Positions 9,254 to 17,811 of a DNA stretch of 64,000 nt are shown here, piece by piece (positions within the stretch are counted from its first letter, which is position 1; every line of letters begins with the position of its first letter). The stretch is from the NCBI GenBank assembly GCA_023443765.1, contig JAEZTA010000002.1, forward strand, positions 4,704-68,703. Reading direction: 5' to 3'. The notes below the pieces were generated by a model. It was not told the DNA's origin. It did no database searches and was given only the letters and a program-made list of their open reading frames with translations. The position numbers were made by a program, and so were the translations under genes. Origin of the DNA: Bacteroidota bacterium (lineage in GTDB: Bacteria; Bacteroidota; Bacteroidia; Bacteroidales; Rikenellaceae).

Positions 9254-9284
9254 ATGCGTGATTTGAGGATGTAAAAGCGCAAAT
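9254..9284 (+). promoter_or_regulatory. Shared 31-bp operator motif, copy 1 (upstream of GH92 operon)
   Basis: The element starts ATGCGTGAT (9254-9262), has TGAGGAT in the middle and ends CGCAAAT (9278-9284). It matches 26 of 31 bases with the element at 20414-20444. TGCG near the left end and CGCA near the right end form an imperfect inverted repeat. It ends 28 bases before the -7 box at 9313, the place expected for an activator site overlapping or abutting the -33 region. The adjacent AraC/XylR-type regulator is the natural candidate to bind it. Confidence 0.72.
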
Positions 9285-9312
9285 GACCACGGTCCGGCCC
9301 GAGGGGATACAC

Positions 9313-9320
9313 TACATTTG
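9313..9320 (+). promoter_or_regulatory. -7 box for the GH92 operon
   Basis: TACATTTG matches TAnnTTTG. No TTG-type -33 box lies at the usual spacing, which fits an activator-dependent promoter. Transcription would start near 9327, leaving a leader of about 117 bases before the ATG at 9444. An ATG at 9318 overlaps this box and so cannot be the start. Confidence 0.68.
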
Positions 9321-9443
9321 TATAACCTAAAATTTCACGACCCGCCATCGGATGCGCCGGCGAACCGCCGCAGGCCCGACCGCTGCACCTGCAGCGCGTT
9401 TCCCTCTTTCGCTTCCGGTGTGGTCGGACAAAAGCTACTGACC

Positions 9444-12341
9444 ATGATGCGAACCCCTCTGTTTGCTCTGCTGACCCTTGCGGTCGCTTCCTGTGCACCC
9501 CGTTCGGCCAATCCGGTCGACTGTGTCGATCCGTTTGTGGGAACCGGTTTCCACGGCCACACCTATCCCGGCGCCACGACGCCGTTCGGGATGGTGCAGC
9601 TCAGCCCCGATACGCGGGCCAACAACTGGGACGCCTGTGCCGGTTATCACTATGACGATACGACCATCGACGGTTTTTCGCACACTCACCTGAGCGGTAC
9701 GGGGTGTGCCGACCTGGCCGACGTGCTGTTTTATCCCACGCTGCGCGGGGATGTCGTGGCCGAAGGCGCGGCAGGTCCCGTGTTCAACCACAAACCCTAT
9801 GTTTTCTCACACCGGGACGAAAAAGCCTCGTGCGGTTATTATGCCGTGGCGCTTCCGGCCGAGGGCATCGACGTGGAGCTGACCGCCGCGCCCCGTACGG
9901 GCGTACACCGCTACACGTTCCGCGGCACGGGCGAACGCCGGGTGGTCGTCGATCTGGGACATACGATCACCGACGAGAAGGTCGACCTGCACGACCTGCA
10001 ATGGGAGCCGGGTGAACTGACCGGCATGCGCAGGACGCAGGGCTGGGTCAACGACCATTCTGTTTATTTCGCGGCCCGTTTCTCTGAACCGGTCCTGAAG
10101 GCGGAGGTGTTCGGCGATTTCGCCGTGCTGACCTTCGCGCCCGAAGTCGGATCGCTGACCGTAGCCGTCGGCCTGTCGTCGGTGAGCGCCGCCAATGCGC
10201 GGGAGAACAGCCTCGCCGAGGTCCCGGAACTGGATTTCGACGCGGTCCGTTCCCGGGCCGTCGAAAGTTGGCGCGAGGCGTTGGACGACATCACGGTCGA
10301 GGGAGGTGCGCACGACCAGCGGGTGAATTTCTATACGGCGCAGTACCATACCAAGCTGACACCCAATCTGATGAGCGATGTCAACGGGCAGTATCGCCGC
10401 CACGACCAGACCATCGGGCAACTGCCCGCCGGGGAATCCTACTACTCCACCTTTTCGCTGTGGGACACGTTCCGGGCGTGGAATCCGCTCCAGACGCTCG
10501 TCAACGAACAGTTGGTCAACGACATGATCCGCAGCATGCTCGACATGTACGACGCGACGGGCGAATTGCCGATCTGGCCGCTGGCCTCGGGCGAGACGCG
10601 CACGATGATCGGTTACCACGCCGTGTCGGTCATTGCCGATGCCTACCTGAAAGGGATTCGCGGCTACGACGTTGAGAAGGCTTTCGAGGCGATGAAACAT
10701 TCGTCGAACATCAATAAAAAGGGCTCGGATTACTACGTTTCGCAGGGTTTCATCCCCTCGAACATCAAGCGCGAGTCGGTGTCGTGCCTGCTCGAATATG
10801 CCTACGACGACTGGGCGATCGCCCGCATGGCGCAGGCGCTGGGCCGCGAGGCCGATTTTGCGGAGTATTCGGCCCGGGCGCTCAACTACATCAACGTTTT
10901 CGACGGCTCGACCGGGTTTTTCCGGGGCCGGCAGTCCGACGGCAACTGGGCGACGCCCTTTGAGGAGTTCGTTTCGGGACGCGACTATACCGAGGCCACG
11001 CCGTGGCAGTACCGTTTCTTCGTGCCGCACGACGTGAACGGCCTCGTTCAGCTTTTCGGCAGCCGTGAGGAGTTTATCCGCCAGCTCGACCGCCTCTTTA
11101 CACTCGAAACACCCGCGGGGCTGGACATCGACATGGTCGACATCACCGGGCTGATGGGGCAGTATGCCCACGGCAACGAGCCGAGCCACCACATGGCCTA
11201 TTTATACAATTATGTCGGCCAGCCGTGGCGCACCCAGGAGTTGACGCGCGCGCTGCTCGACGAGATGTATGCCCCGACGCCTGCGGGTATCATCGGCAAC
11301 GAGGACTGCGGGCAGATGTCGGCGTGGTATATCTTCTCGTCGCTGGGCTTCTACCCCGTGTGCCCCGGTTCGAACGAGTTCGTCCTCACGACGCCGCTGT
11401 TCGAAAAGGCGGTTGTGCGGCTCTCCGGCGGGCGGACGCTGACGATTACGGCCAACGACCCTTCGCGTAACCGTTACATCGCCTCGGTGACCTTCGACGG
11501 CCAGCCCGTCGATACGAACTACATCCCGGCCGAAAGGCTGATGCAGGGCGGCGAGTTGCATTTCGATCTCCAGCCGAAACCGAATCGGGAACGCGGCACG
11601 GACCCCGCCGCATGGCCCCATTCGATGACCGTCGGGGAGGTGGTTTCGATCCCCTATACGACCTGCAACGTGAGCCTCTTCAGCGAACCGCTGTCGGTCG
11701 ACCTGGCGACGACGACCGCCGGGGCTGAAATCCGCTACACGCTCGACGGCTCCGAACCCACGGAAACCTCGGCGCTCTATACCTCGCCGGTTCCGGTCGA
11801 CCGCTCCCTGACGCTCCGGGCAAAGGGTTTCAAAGCGGGCGCCGCCCCGAGCCGCACGCTGACGCTTCGTGCCGAAAAGGCGGTCTTCATGTCGTCCGTA
11901 GCGGTGCAGGCGGAGCAGCAGGGGGTGCATTACCGCTATTACGAGGGTACGTTCTCGCAGGTCGCCGACATTGCCAAAGGGCGGTTCGTGTCGCAGGGCA
12001 CGATGCCCGAACCGTCGATTGCCGATGCCCCCGAGGAGGACCATTTCGGCTATGTTTTCGAAGGACTGATCCGCATTCCCGAGCGCGGCGTGTGGGAGTT
12101 CATGACCAAAAGCGACGACGGCAGCGTACTGCTGATCGGAGGCCGCAGGGTCGTCGACAACGACTATTCGCACGCCTCGGTGGCCGCTTCGGGCCGCGTG
12201 GCGCTCGAAGCCGGGCTGCATCCCTACACGCTGCTCTATTTCGAGGACTACGAGGGGCAGGACCTTTCGTGGGGCTGGAAAGCGCCCGGAGCGGCGGATT
12301 TCGAACCGATCCCCGCTGAAAATCTGTTGCTCGGAAAATAA
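9444..12341 (+). CDS. GH92 alpha-mannosidase with chitobiase-C-like and PA14-like C-terminal domains
   Basis: About 965 residues from the ATG at 9444. A lipoprotein signal (MMRTPLFALLTLAVASC) leads into the GH92 signature DPFVGTGFHGHTYPGATTPF and HTHLSGTGCADLADV. GH92 enzymes are Ca2+-dependent inverting exo-alpha-mannosidases. The catalytic acid is likely the Glu of GNEPSHH (about residue 579), and the base Asp is in the GNEDCGQMSAW segment (about 621). After the GH92 domain, from about residue 745, comes a chitobiase/hexosaminidase C-terminal-like module (EIRYTLDGSEPTE). The last 140 residues are PA14-like (EFMTKSDDGSVLLIGG). It is the first gene of block B, placed after the operator. It probably trims alpha-mannosides in the periplasm or at the surface; the linkage is not readable. 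The longer frame from 9318 is rejected because it overlaps the promoter. Confidence 0.94.
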   Translation: MMRTPLFALLTLAVASCAPRSANPVDCVDPFVGTGFHGHTYPGATTPFGMVQLSPDTRANNWDACAGYHYDDTTIDGFSHTHLSGTGCADLADVLFYPTLRGDVVAEGAAGPVFNHKPYVFSHRDEKASCGYYAVALPAEGIDVELTAAPRTGVHRYTFRGTGERRVVVDLGHTITDEKVDLHDLQWEPGELTGMRRTQGWVNDHSVYFAARFSEPVLKAEVFGDFAVLTFAPEVGSLTVAVGLSSVSAANARENSLAEVPELDFDAVRSRAVESWREALDDITVEGGAHDQRVNFYTAQYHTKLTPNLMSDVNGQYRRHDQTIGQLPAGESYYSTFSLWDTFRAWNPLQTLVNEQLVNDMIRSMLDMYDATGELPIWPLASGETRTMIGYHAVSVIADAYLKGIRGYDVEKAFEAMKHSSNINKKGSDYYVSQGFIPSNIKRESVSCLLEYAYDDWAIARMAQALGREADFAEYSARALNYINVFDGSTGFFRGRQSDGNWATPFEEFVSGRDYTEATPWQYRFFVPHDVNGLVQLFGSREEFIRQLDRLFTLETPAGLDIDMVDITGLMGQYAHGNEPSHHMAYLYNYVGQPWRTQELTRALLDEMYAPTPAGIIGNEDCGQMSAWYIFSSLGFYPVCPGSNEFVLTTPLFEKAVVRLSGGRTLTITANDPSRNRYIASVTFDGQPVDTNYIPAERLMQGGELHFDLQPKPNRERGTDPAAWPHSMTVGEVVSIPYTTCNVSLFSEPLSVDLATTTAGAEIRYTLDGSEPTETSALYTSPVPVDRSLTLRAKGFKAGAAPSRTLTLRAEKAVFMSSVAVQAEQQGVHYRYYEGTFSQVADIAKGRFVSQGTMPEPSIADAPEEDHFGYVFEGLIRIPERGVWEFMTKSDDGSVLLIGGRRVVDNDYSHASVAASGRVALEAGLHPYTLLYFEDYEGQDLSWGWKAPGAADFEPIPAENLLLGK

Positions 12342-12353
12342 ACCGCATAAACG

Positions 12354-13202
12354 ATGAAACGACTGATCTACCTTCTGGCGGCGGTGATGACCGCCTGCGC
12401 AACGGCCCCTCAGACCGGGCTGAACGTCATGACGTTCAACATGCGTTACAACAACCCCGAGGACGGGGAGAACAACTGGGTGTACCGCCGCGACCGTGCG
12501 GCGGAGGTGGTCACGTCGCACCACATCGACGTTTTCGGAACCCAGGAGGTGCTTTCCGACCAACTGCACGACCTGCTCGACCGCCTGCCCGGTTTCGAGG
12601 CGGTAGGCGTGGGCCGTGAGGACGGACGCGAGCAGGGCGAATACTGCGCCCTGTTCTACCGCACGGACCGTTTCACGCGGAAAATGTCGGGGACCTTCTG
12701 GTTGAGCGAGACCCCTGAGGTCGCCGGGTCGCTGGGCTGGGACGGGGCCTGCGAACGCACCGCCACGTGGGCCGTGCTGCGCGACCGGGAGAGCGGCGGG
12801 GAGTTTTTCTTCATCGACACCCACCTCGACCACATGGGCGAACAGGCCCGCCGCGAAGGCGTGTCGCTGCTGCTGGAACGGATCGCTTCGATGTCCGGCG
12901 GGCGTCCGGTGATTCTTACGGGCGATTTCAACGCCGAACCGTCGTCGGAGGTCATCGCGCATGTGACCCGCAGCGGCCTGCTGCACGATGCCCGGGCTGT
13001 TGCCGCGCAGGTGGCCGGGACGCCGTGGAGCTTCTCCGACTTCGGGGCGATTCCCGAGGCGGAGCGTCCGCTGATAGACTATATATTCACCGGGGACGGG
13101 GTTGTGGTCGACCGCTACGAGGTCCTGCCCGATACGCTCGACGGCGGCTATGTTTCCGACCATGCCCCCGTGATGGCTGCCATTCGTTTTGTAAAACCAT
13201 AA
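12354..13202 (+). CDS. Endonuclease/exonuclease/phosphatase (EEP) family hydrolase, exported
   Basis: A 282-residue EEP-fold metal-dependent phosphoesterase with a lipoprotein-like signal (VMTAC near residue 15). The family motifs are present in order: NVMTFNMRYN, the metal-binding Glu in FGTQEVLSDQ, DTHLDHMG, LTGDFNAEP, IDYIFTG and the final SDHAPVMA. In this superfamily such proteins cleave phosphodiesters or phosphomonoesters in nucleic acids, inositol phosphates or sphingomyelin. An exported member inside a glycan operon is more likely to act on a phosphorylated sugar or lipid head group than on DNA. It starts 12 bases after the GH92 stop and 16 before the phosphodiesterase-phosphatase fusion, so it is co-transcribed with them. 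Confidence 0.86.
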   Translation: MKRLIYLLAAVMTACATAPQTGLNVMTFNMRYNNPEDGENNWVYRRDRAAEVVTSHHIDVFGTQEVLSDQLHDLLDRLPGFEAVGVGREDGREQGEYCALFYRTDRFTRKMSGTFWLSETPEVAGSLGWDGACERTATWAVLRDRESGGEFFFIDTHLDHMGEQARREGVSLLLERIASMSGGRPVILTGDFNAEPSSEVIAHVTRSGLLHDARAVAAQVAGTPWSFSDFGAIPEAERPLIDYIFTGDGVVVDRYEVLPDTLDGGYVSDHAPVMAAIRFVKP

Positions 13203-13218
13203 AATACGACTGCCGACT

Positions 13219-15192
13219 ATGAAAAAACTCTTCAGACTTCCTCTGTTGGTCCTGCTGCTCTGTCTCTGTGCGACGGCTGCGGCCAAACGACCCATACTGA
13301 TCCACTCGCACAACGACTATGCGCGTACCATGCCCTTCTATCAGGCCTATGCGCAGCAGGTCTATTCGATCGAGGCCGACGTGTTCCTGGTCGACGGCAA
13401 ACTGCTCGTGGGGCACGACCTGCCCGACCTGAATCCGTCGCTGACGTTCGAGGCGCTCTATGTCGAGCCGCTCGTGACGCTGTTCGCCCGCAACGGCAAC
13501 CGCGCCTGGGCCGGGTCGGACGAGCACCTGCAACTGATGATCGAACTCAAATCCGAGACTGCGCCTACGCTGGACGCCGTCGTGAAACTGCTGGACAAGT
13601 ACCCCGCGGTGTTCGACACGCGGGTCAATCCCGAGGCCGTGCGCATCGCCGTTACGGGGCGGGTTCCGGCGCCTGCGGATTTCGGGAAATACCCGGCCTA
13701 CGTGCTATTCGACGGGGCGTGGGATGCCGACTATACGCCCGAGCAACTGGAACGTATTGCGCTTATCAGCACAAACTTCGGCGATTTTTCGGTCTGGAAC
13801 GGCAAAGGCTCGATCATCGCCGCCGAACTGAAGAATGTCGAAAAGGTGATCGACCGGGCGCATGCCATGGGCAAGCCCATCCGTTTCTGGGGAGCGCCCG
13901 AGGGGGTGACGGTCTACTACACGTTCTACGACATGGGGGTCGACTATATCAATACCGACCGCGTGGAAGCCTGCGCCGATTTCTTCAACGACTTCGGCAA
14001 CAAGAATTTCCGGATCGGCGAGCGCCGCACAGCTTCCGAAGGCGTGACCGGAACCAAGCGGCTGGATAAGGCGACGCGCGATTTCGCCGGGTTCCAGAAC
14101 GAGAAACTCCAGCTCTCGAAGGGCATCGACATCTATACCCCGACCTACCTGAACGACGGCGGCACGGGGAAAATCAAAAATGTCATCTTCCTGATCGGCG
14201 ACGGCATGGGGTTGGCGCAGATCGCCGCGGGAGCCTATGCCAACAAGGGCCTTTCGCTGTTCGCCATGAAATACATCGGTTTGCAGCAGAACAACGCCGC
14301 GGATGTCTTTACGACCGACTCGGCGGCGGGCGGCAGCGCCCTGGCCACGGGCGAGGCTCACGATAACCGCCACATCTCGATAAGCCCCGACAGCGTGGTT
14401 TATCCGTCGCTGACGGATTACTTCCACGGCAAGGGCCTCCGGACGGGCGTGCTGACGCTGGGCGACATCGCCGATGCCACTCCGACGGCGTTCTACGGCC
14501 ACAATACCGAGCGCGACAACTCCGACGAACTGACCGCCGACCTGCTCGACGGACATGTCGATCTGGTGTGCGGCAGCGGCATCCGCAAATTCACCCACCG
14601 CGACGACGGCCGCAACCTCGAAGAGGAGCTTTCGAAACAGTATAACTTCGTGCATGCCGTCGACCGGATCAATGCCGCCAAAGGCAGGACGATCTGCATC
14701 GACGAGCGCATGGACGATGCCGCCGAGGAGGCGAACCTCCCGCTGCTGGCCGACGCCACGAAGGCTTCGATCGCCAAATTGCAGGAGCTGGGCGGTGAGG
14801 GCTTCTTCCTGATGGTCGAGGGGGCGAAGATCGACTACGCCGGTCACTCGAAATGCCTGCCCGGTTCGATCATCGAGATGCTGAGCTTCGATATGGCCAT
14901 CGCCGAGGCGTTGAAATTTGCCGATTCCAACGGCGAGACCCTCGTGATCGTCACGGCGGACCACGAGACGGGCGGCCTGACGCTCGTCGACGGCGACGAG
15001 GAGACGGGCCGTGTGATGGGCGTTTACGTCTCCGACGACCACACGCCGATCCCGCTTCCCGTATTTGCCTACGGTCCCGGAGCCGACCGTTTCTGCGGCG
15101 TATACCGCAATACGGAGATTGCCCGGCGTATCAAGGAACTGACTGCCACCCCAAATAATGTGAAAAAAGATGCGAAAAAACCGAAGAAATAG
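13219..15192 (+). CDS. Two-domain phosphoesterase: GDPD/PI-PLC-like domain fused to alkaline phosphatase
   Basis: A 657-residue protein with a Sec signal (LPLLVLLLCLCATAAA). Residues 25-265 look like a glycerophosphodiester phosphodiesterase/PI-PLC-type TIM barrel: IHSHNDY with the first catalytic His, then SIEADVFLVDGKLLVGHD. Residues of about 315-640 are an alkaline phosphatase with metal Asp in FLIGDGMG, nucleophile Ser at about 368 in TTDSAAGGSALATG, then VEGAKIDYAGH, TADHETGGL and SDDHTPIPLPVFAYGPG. All key residues look intact. The pairing suggests sequential action: one domain opens a phosphodiester and the other removes the remaining phosphomonoester. The gene sits in block B between an EEP hydrolase and a glycosidase, and its 3' end overlaps the next gene by 23 bases. 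Confidence 0.88.
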   Translation: MKKLFRLPLLVLLLCLCATAAAKRPILIHSHNDYARTMPFYQAYAQQVYSIEADVFLVDGKLLVGHDLPDLNPSLTFEALYVEPLVTLFARNGNRAWAGSDEHLQLMIELKSETAPTLDAVVKLLDKYPAVFDTRVNPEAVRIAVTGRVPAPADFGKYPAYVLFDGAWDADYTPEQLERIALISTNFGDFSVWNGKGSIIAAELKNVEKVIDRAHAMGKPIRFWGAPEGVTVYYTFYDMGVDYINTDRVEACADFFNDFGNKNFRIGERRTASEGVTGTKRLDKATRDFAGFQNEKLQLSKGIDIYTPTYLNDGGTGKIKNVIFLIGDGMGLAQIAAGAYANKGLSLFAMKYIGLQQNNAADVFTTDSAAGGSALATGEAHDNRHISISPDSVVYPSLTDYFHGKGLRTGVLTLGDIADATPTAFYGHNTERDNSDELTADLLDGHVDLVCGSGIRKFTHRDDGRNLEEELSKQYNFVHAVDRINAAKGRTICIDERMDDAAEEANLPLLADATKASIAKLQELGGEGFFLMVEGAKIDYAGHSKCLPGSIIEMLSFDMAIAEALKFADSNGETLVIVTADHETGGLTLVDGDEETGRVMGVYVSDDHTPIPLPVFAYGPGADRFCGVYRNTEIARRIKELTATPNNVKKDAKKPKK

Positions 15193-16786
15193 CCTGCTGG
15201 CCTGCCTCGCAGTCGCCCTCTGCGGCGTATGCACGGCACAGGACCTCACGTCGGGGCCCTACAAGTTGCCCTACAAGAACACCTACGTCAAGGAGGTGTT
15301 CGTGGCCGAAAACGATTTCCGGACGGCGAAGCCCCGGCTGACCCAGCCGCGCCCGTTCGCCGAAGCCCGGAAGATACTCCCCGCACCCATTTGGGAGGGA
15401 CACGAGAAGGAGATCGAGATGTACTGGCACGCGTGGAAGATCGCCGTGGGCAACATCCGCCAGCCGCAGGAGGGTTCGGGATTCGTCGCGTCGTACCTCG
15501 ACGTAGCCTATAACGGCAATATCTTCATGTGGGATGCGTCGTTCATGATGATGTTCGCCCGCTACGGTTACCGTTATTTCCCGTTCCAGCGTTCGCTCGA
15601 CAACTTCTACGCCAAGCAGCATCCCGACGGCTTTATCTGCCGCGAAATCCGGGCCGACGGTTCGGACTGCTTCGAGCGTTACGACCCCACCTCCACGGGC
15701 CCCAACCTGCTGCCGTGGGTCGAGCTGATGTACTTTCGCCAGTTCGGCGACGTGGACCGCCTGCACAAGATCTTTCCGGCCCTGTGCGCCTATGCCAAAT
15801 GGTGGCGGCTCAACCGCACGTGGCCCGACGGGACCTACTGGTCGAGCGGCTGGGGGACGGGCATGGACAACATGCCGCGCGTGAAACCCGAGTACAACCA
15901 GATTTTCTCGCACGGCCACATGGTGTGGCTGGACACCAACCTCCAGCAGATGCTGGTCGACGACGCCCTGCTGAACATCGGTTTCCACATCGAGCGGTGG
16001 CAGGAGATCGAGTATATGGAGGACGAAATGAAACAACTGCGCAGCTATGTCAACGAGCACCTGTGGGACGATAAAACGGGTTTCCTCTACGACCGTTACG
16101 GTGACGGGACGCTTTGTACGACGAAGGGCATCGGCGCTTTCTGGGCCTTGCAGACCGACGCTTTGGGCAAAGACCGCCTCGACAGGATGGTAGCCCACCT
16201 GTCGGATACGACCGAGTTTGCGCGCACGCACCGCGTGCCGTCGCTGTCGGCGGACCATCCGAAATACAATCCGGCGGGCCGTTACTGGCAGGGCGGCGTC
16301 TGGCCCGGCACGAACTACATGGTCATCGACGGACTCTACCGCAAGGGTTACCGCGACCTGGCCCGCGAGATCGCCACGAACCATTTCAACGCCGTTTTTC
16401 AGGTTTGGAAAAACACCGGAACCTTCTGGGAGTACTATGCCCCTGAAAAGGTCGAACCGGGATTCATGGCCCGCAAGGACTTCGTCGGCTGGACCGGCCT
16501 GCTGCCCATTGCCGTGTTCATCGAGTACGTTCTGGGCGTGAAATCCGACTTCTCGGAAGGGCGCATCGTGTGGGATGTCACGCAGACCGAAGCCCACGGC
16601 ATCGAGCGTTATCCCTATGGTCCGGAAGGCGTCGTCGACCTGAAGGTCAGGACCCGCAGTTCGGCGGCCGAGACTCCGTCGGTGACGGTCGCCACCAATG
16701 TGCCGTTCGACCTGGTCGTCAACTGGGGCGACGGCGAGAGCCGCACGGTGCGTGTCGAAAAGAGCGGCCCCGTCAGCCTGAAATAG
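15170..16786 (+). CDS. GH63/GH37-like (alpha/alpha)6 glycoside hydrolase
   Basis: A 538-residue exported protein; a hydrophobic signal (SLLACLAVALCGVCTAQ) ends near residue 24. The body is an (alpha/alpha)6-barrel glycosidase related to trehalases and the MGH1/GH63 group. Visible motifs are NGNIFMWDASFMMMFARYG, then YDPTSTGPNLLPW, then RYWQGGVWPGTNYMVIDGL and NTGTFWEYYAPEK, followed by FVGWTGLLPIAVFIEYVLG. The Asp of MWDAS and the Glu of FWEYYAPE are at the usual catalytic positions of this clan. Known substrates range from trehalose to alpha-glucosides and glucosyl- or mannosyl-glycerate, so the exact reaction is open. The start ATG lies inside the end of the phosphatase gene, a 23-base overlap that implies translational coupling. 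Confidence 0.78.
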   Translation: MRKNRRNSLLACLAVALCGVCTAQDLTSGPYKLPYKNTYVKEVFVAENDFRTAKPRLTQPRPFAEARKILPAPIWEGHEKEIEMYWHAWKIAVGNIRQPQEGSGFVASYLDVAYNGNIFMWDASFMMMFARYGYRYFPFQRSLDNFYAKQHPDGFICREIRADGSDCFERYDPTSTGPNLLPWVELMYFRQFGDVDRLHKIFPALCAYAKWWRLNRTWPDGTYWSSGWGTGMDNMPRVKPEYNQIFSHGHMVWLDTNLQQMLVDDALLNIGFHIERWQEIEYMEDEMKQLRSYVNEHLWDDKTGFLYDRYGDGTLCTTKGIGAFWALQTDALGKDRLDRMVAHLSDTTEFARTHRVPSLSADHPKYNPAGRYWQGGVWPGTNYMVIDGLYRKGYRDLAREIATNHFNAVFQVWKNTGTFWEYYAPEKVEPGFMARKDFVGWTGLLPIAVFIEYVLGVKSDFSEGRIVWDVTQTEAHGIERYPYGPEGVVDLKVRTRSSAAETPSVTVATNVPFDLVVNWGDGESRTVRVEKSGPVSLK

Positions 16787-16805
16787 ACGAAAGAATTTAC
16801 GACTT

Positions 16806-17804
16806 ATGAAAAAGATACTGACTTTGCTCTGCGCCGTCGCCCTGTGGGGAGTGCCGCAGGCTCAAACCCCCGTCCTGAAGTTCAACCGGGAGGGGAAACT
16901 TAAAATCGCGCAGTTCACCGACGTGCACCTCGACCTGGGGACCGACGCGCGGCGCGCCGAGGCGGAGAAAACCCTCGCCCAGATGCGCTATATCCTCGAT
17001 GCGGAGCGCCCCGACGTGGTGATTTTTACGGGCGACGTGGTGACCGGGCGCCCGGCTGCCGAGGCGTGGAAACGCGTGCTCGCACCTGTGGCGGAGCGCA
17101 AATTGCCCTTCTGTGTCGTACTCGGCAACCACGATGCGGAGCAGGACCTGACGCGCGAACAGATCGCCGCCATCGTGACTTCCTATCCGCAGTCGCTCAA
17201 TACGCTCGGTGCAAACCGCGAACTGGCCGATGTGGCGCTTGAGGTGACCGGCGCAAACGGAACGGCCGCACTGCTTTACTGCATGGATTCGCACGACTAT
17301 TCCCCCATAAAGGAGCTGGACGGCTATGCATGGTTCACCCACGAACAGGTCGACTGGTTCCGGACGCGGAGTGCGGCTTATACGGCGGCCAACGGGGGTA
17401 AACCGTTGCCTGCGCTGGCTTTCTTCCACATCGCGCTGCCCGAATACGTGGCTGCGTGGCGCAACCCTTCCAATACGCATATCGGCCGGGCCGCCGAGGA
17501 CGAATGTCCCGGGGAGTTGAATACGGGCATGTTCGCGGCGATGCGGGAATCGGGCGACGTGATGGGTATGTTTGTGGGACACGACCACGACATCGACTAC
17601 ATCGTGGCCGAGAAGGGTATTGCGCTGGGTTACGGCCGGTTCTCGGGCGACAATACGACCTACAACAACCTGCGGCCCGGGGTGCGTCTGCTGGTGCTTC
17701 CGGAAGGGGAGCGGAGTTTCGAGAGCTGGATTCACGAGCGCGACGGGCGTATCGTGGACCACGTGGAGTTCCGGAACGGGGAGATACGGAAAATCGAAAA
17801 ATAA
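16806..17804 (+). CDS. Calcineurin-like metallophosphoesterase (Dcr2/PAP-like), exported
   Basis: A 332-residue metallophosphatase with a Sec signal ending near residue 20 (WGVPQAQT). The five calcineurin-type metal motifs are visible: FTDVHLD, FTGDVVTG, LGNHDAEQ, a His in LAFFHIALPEY and VGHDHDIDY. The pattern GNHDAE with a late GHDHDID is that of the Dcr2/purple-acid-phosphatase-29 branch of metallophosphoesterases. It would hydrolyse phosphomonoesters, or possibly diesters, in the periplasm. It is the third phosphoesterase gene in block B and is followed only 7 bases later by the ROK kinase gene. Substrate is unknown; the surrounding genes point to a phosphorylated glycan. Confidence 0.87.
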   Translation: MKKILTLLCAVALWGVPQAQTPVLKFNREGKLKIAQFTDVHLDLGTDARRAEAEKTLAQMRYILDAERPDVVIFTGDVVTGRPAAEAWKRVLAPVAERKLPFCVVLGNHDAEQDLTREQIAAIVTSYPQSLNTLGANRELADVALEVTGANGTAALLYCMDSHDYSPIKELDGYAWFTHEQVDWFRTRSAAYTAANGGKPLPALAFFHIALPEYVAAWRNPSNTHIGRAAEDECPGELNTGMFAAMRESGDVMGMFVGHDHDIDYIVAEKGIALGYGRFSGDNTTYNNLRPGVRLLVLPEGERSFESWIHERDGRIVDHVEFRNGEIRKIEK

Positions 17805-17811
17805 TAATGCA

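Noticed and set aside
9318..9443. Longer start for the GH92 gene at an in-frame ATG at 9318
   Set aside because: That ATG overlaps the -7 box, and the added residues are not a signal peptide. The ATG at 9444 begins a proper lipoprotein signal.
17572..17811. N-terminal extension of the ROK kinase
   Set aside because: It lies inside the metallophosphoesterase gene in another frame and has low-complexity, non-protein-like composition. The kinase motif begins at the ATG 17812.
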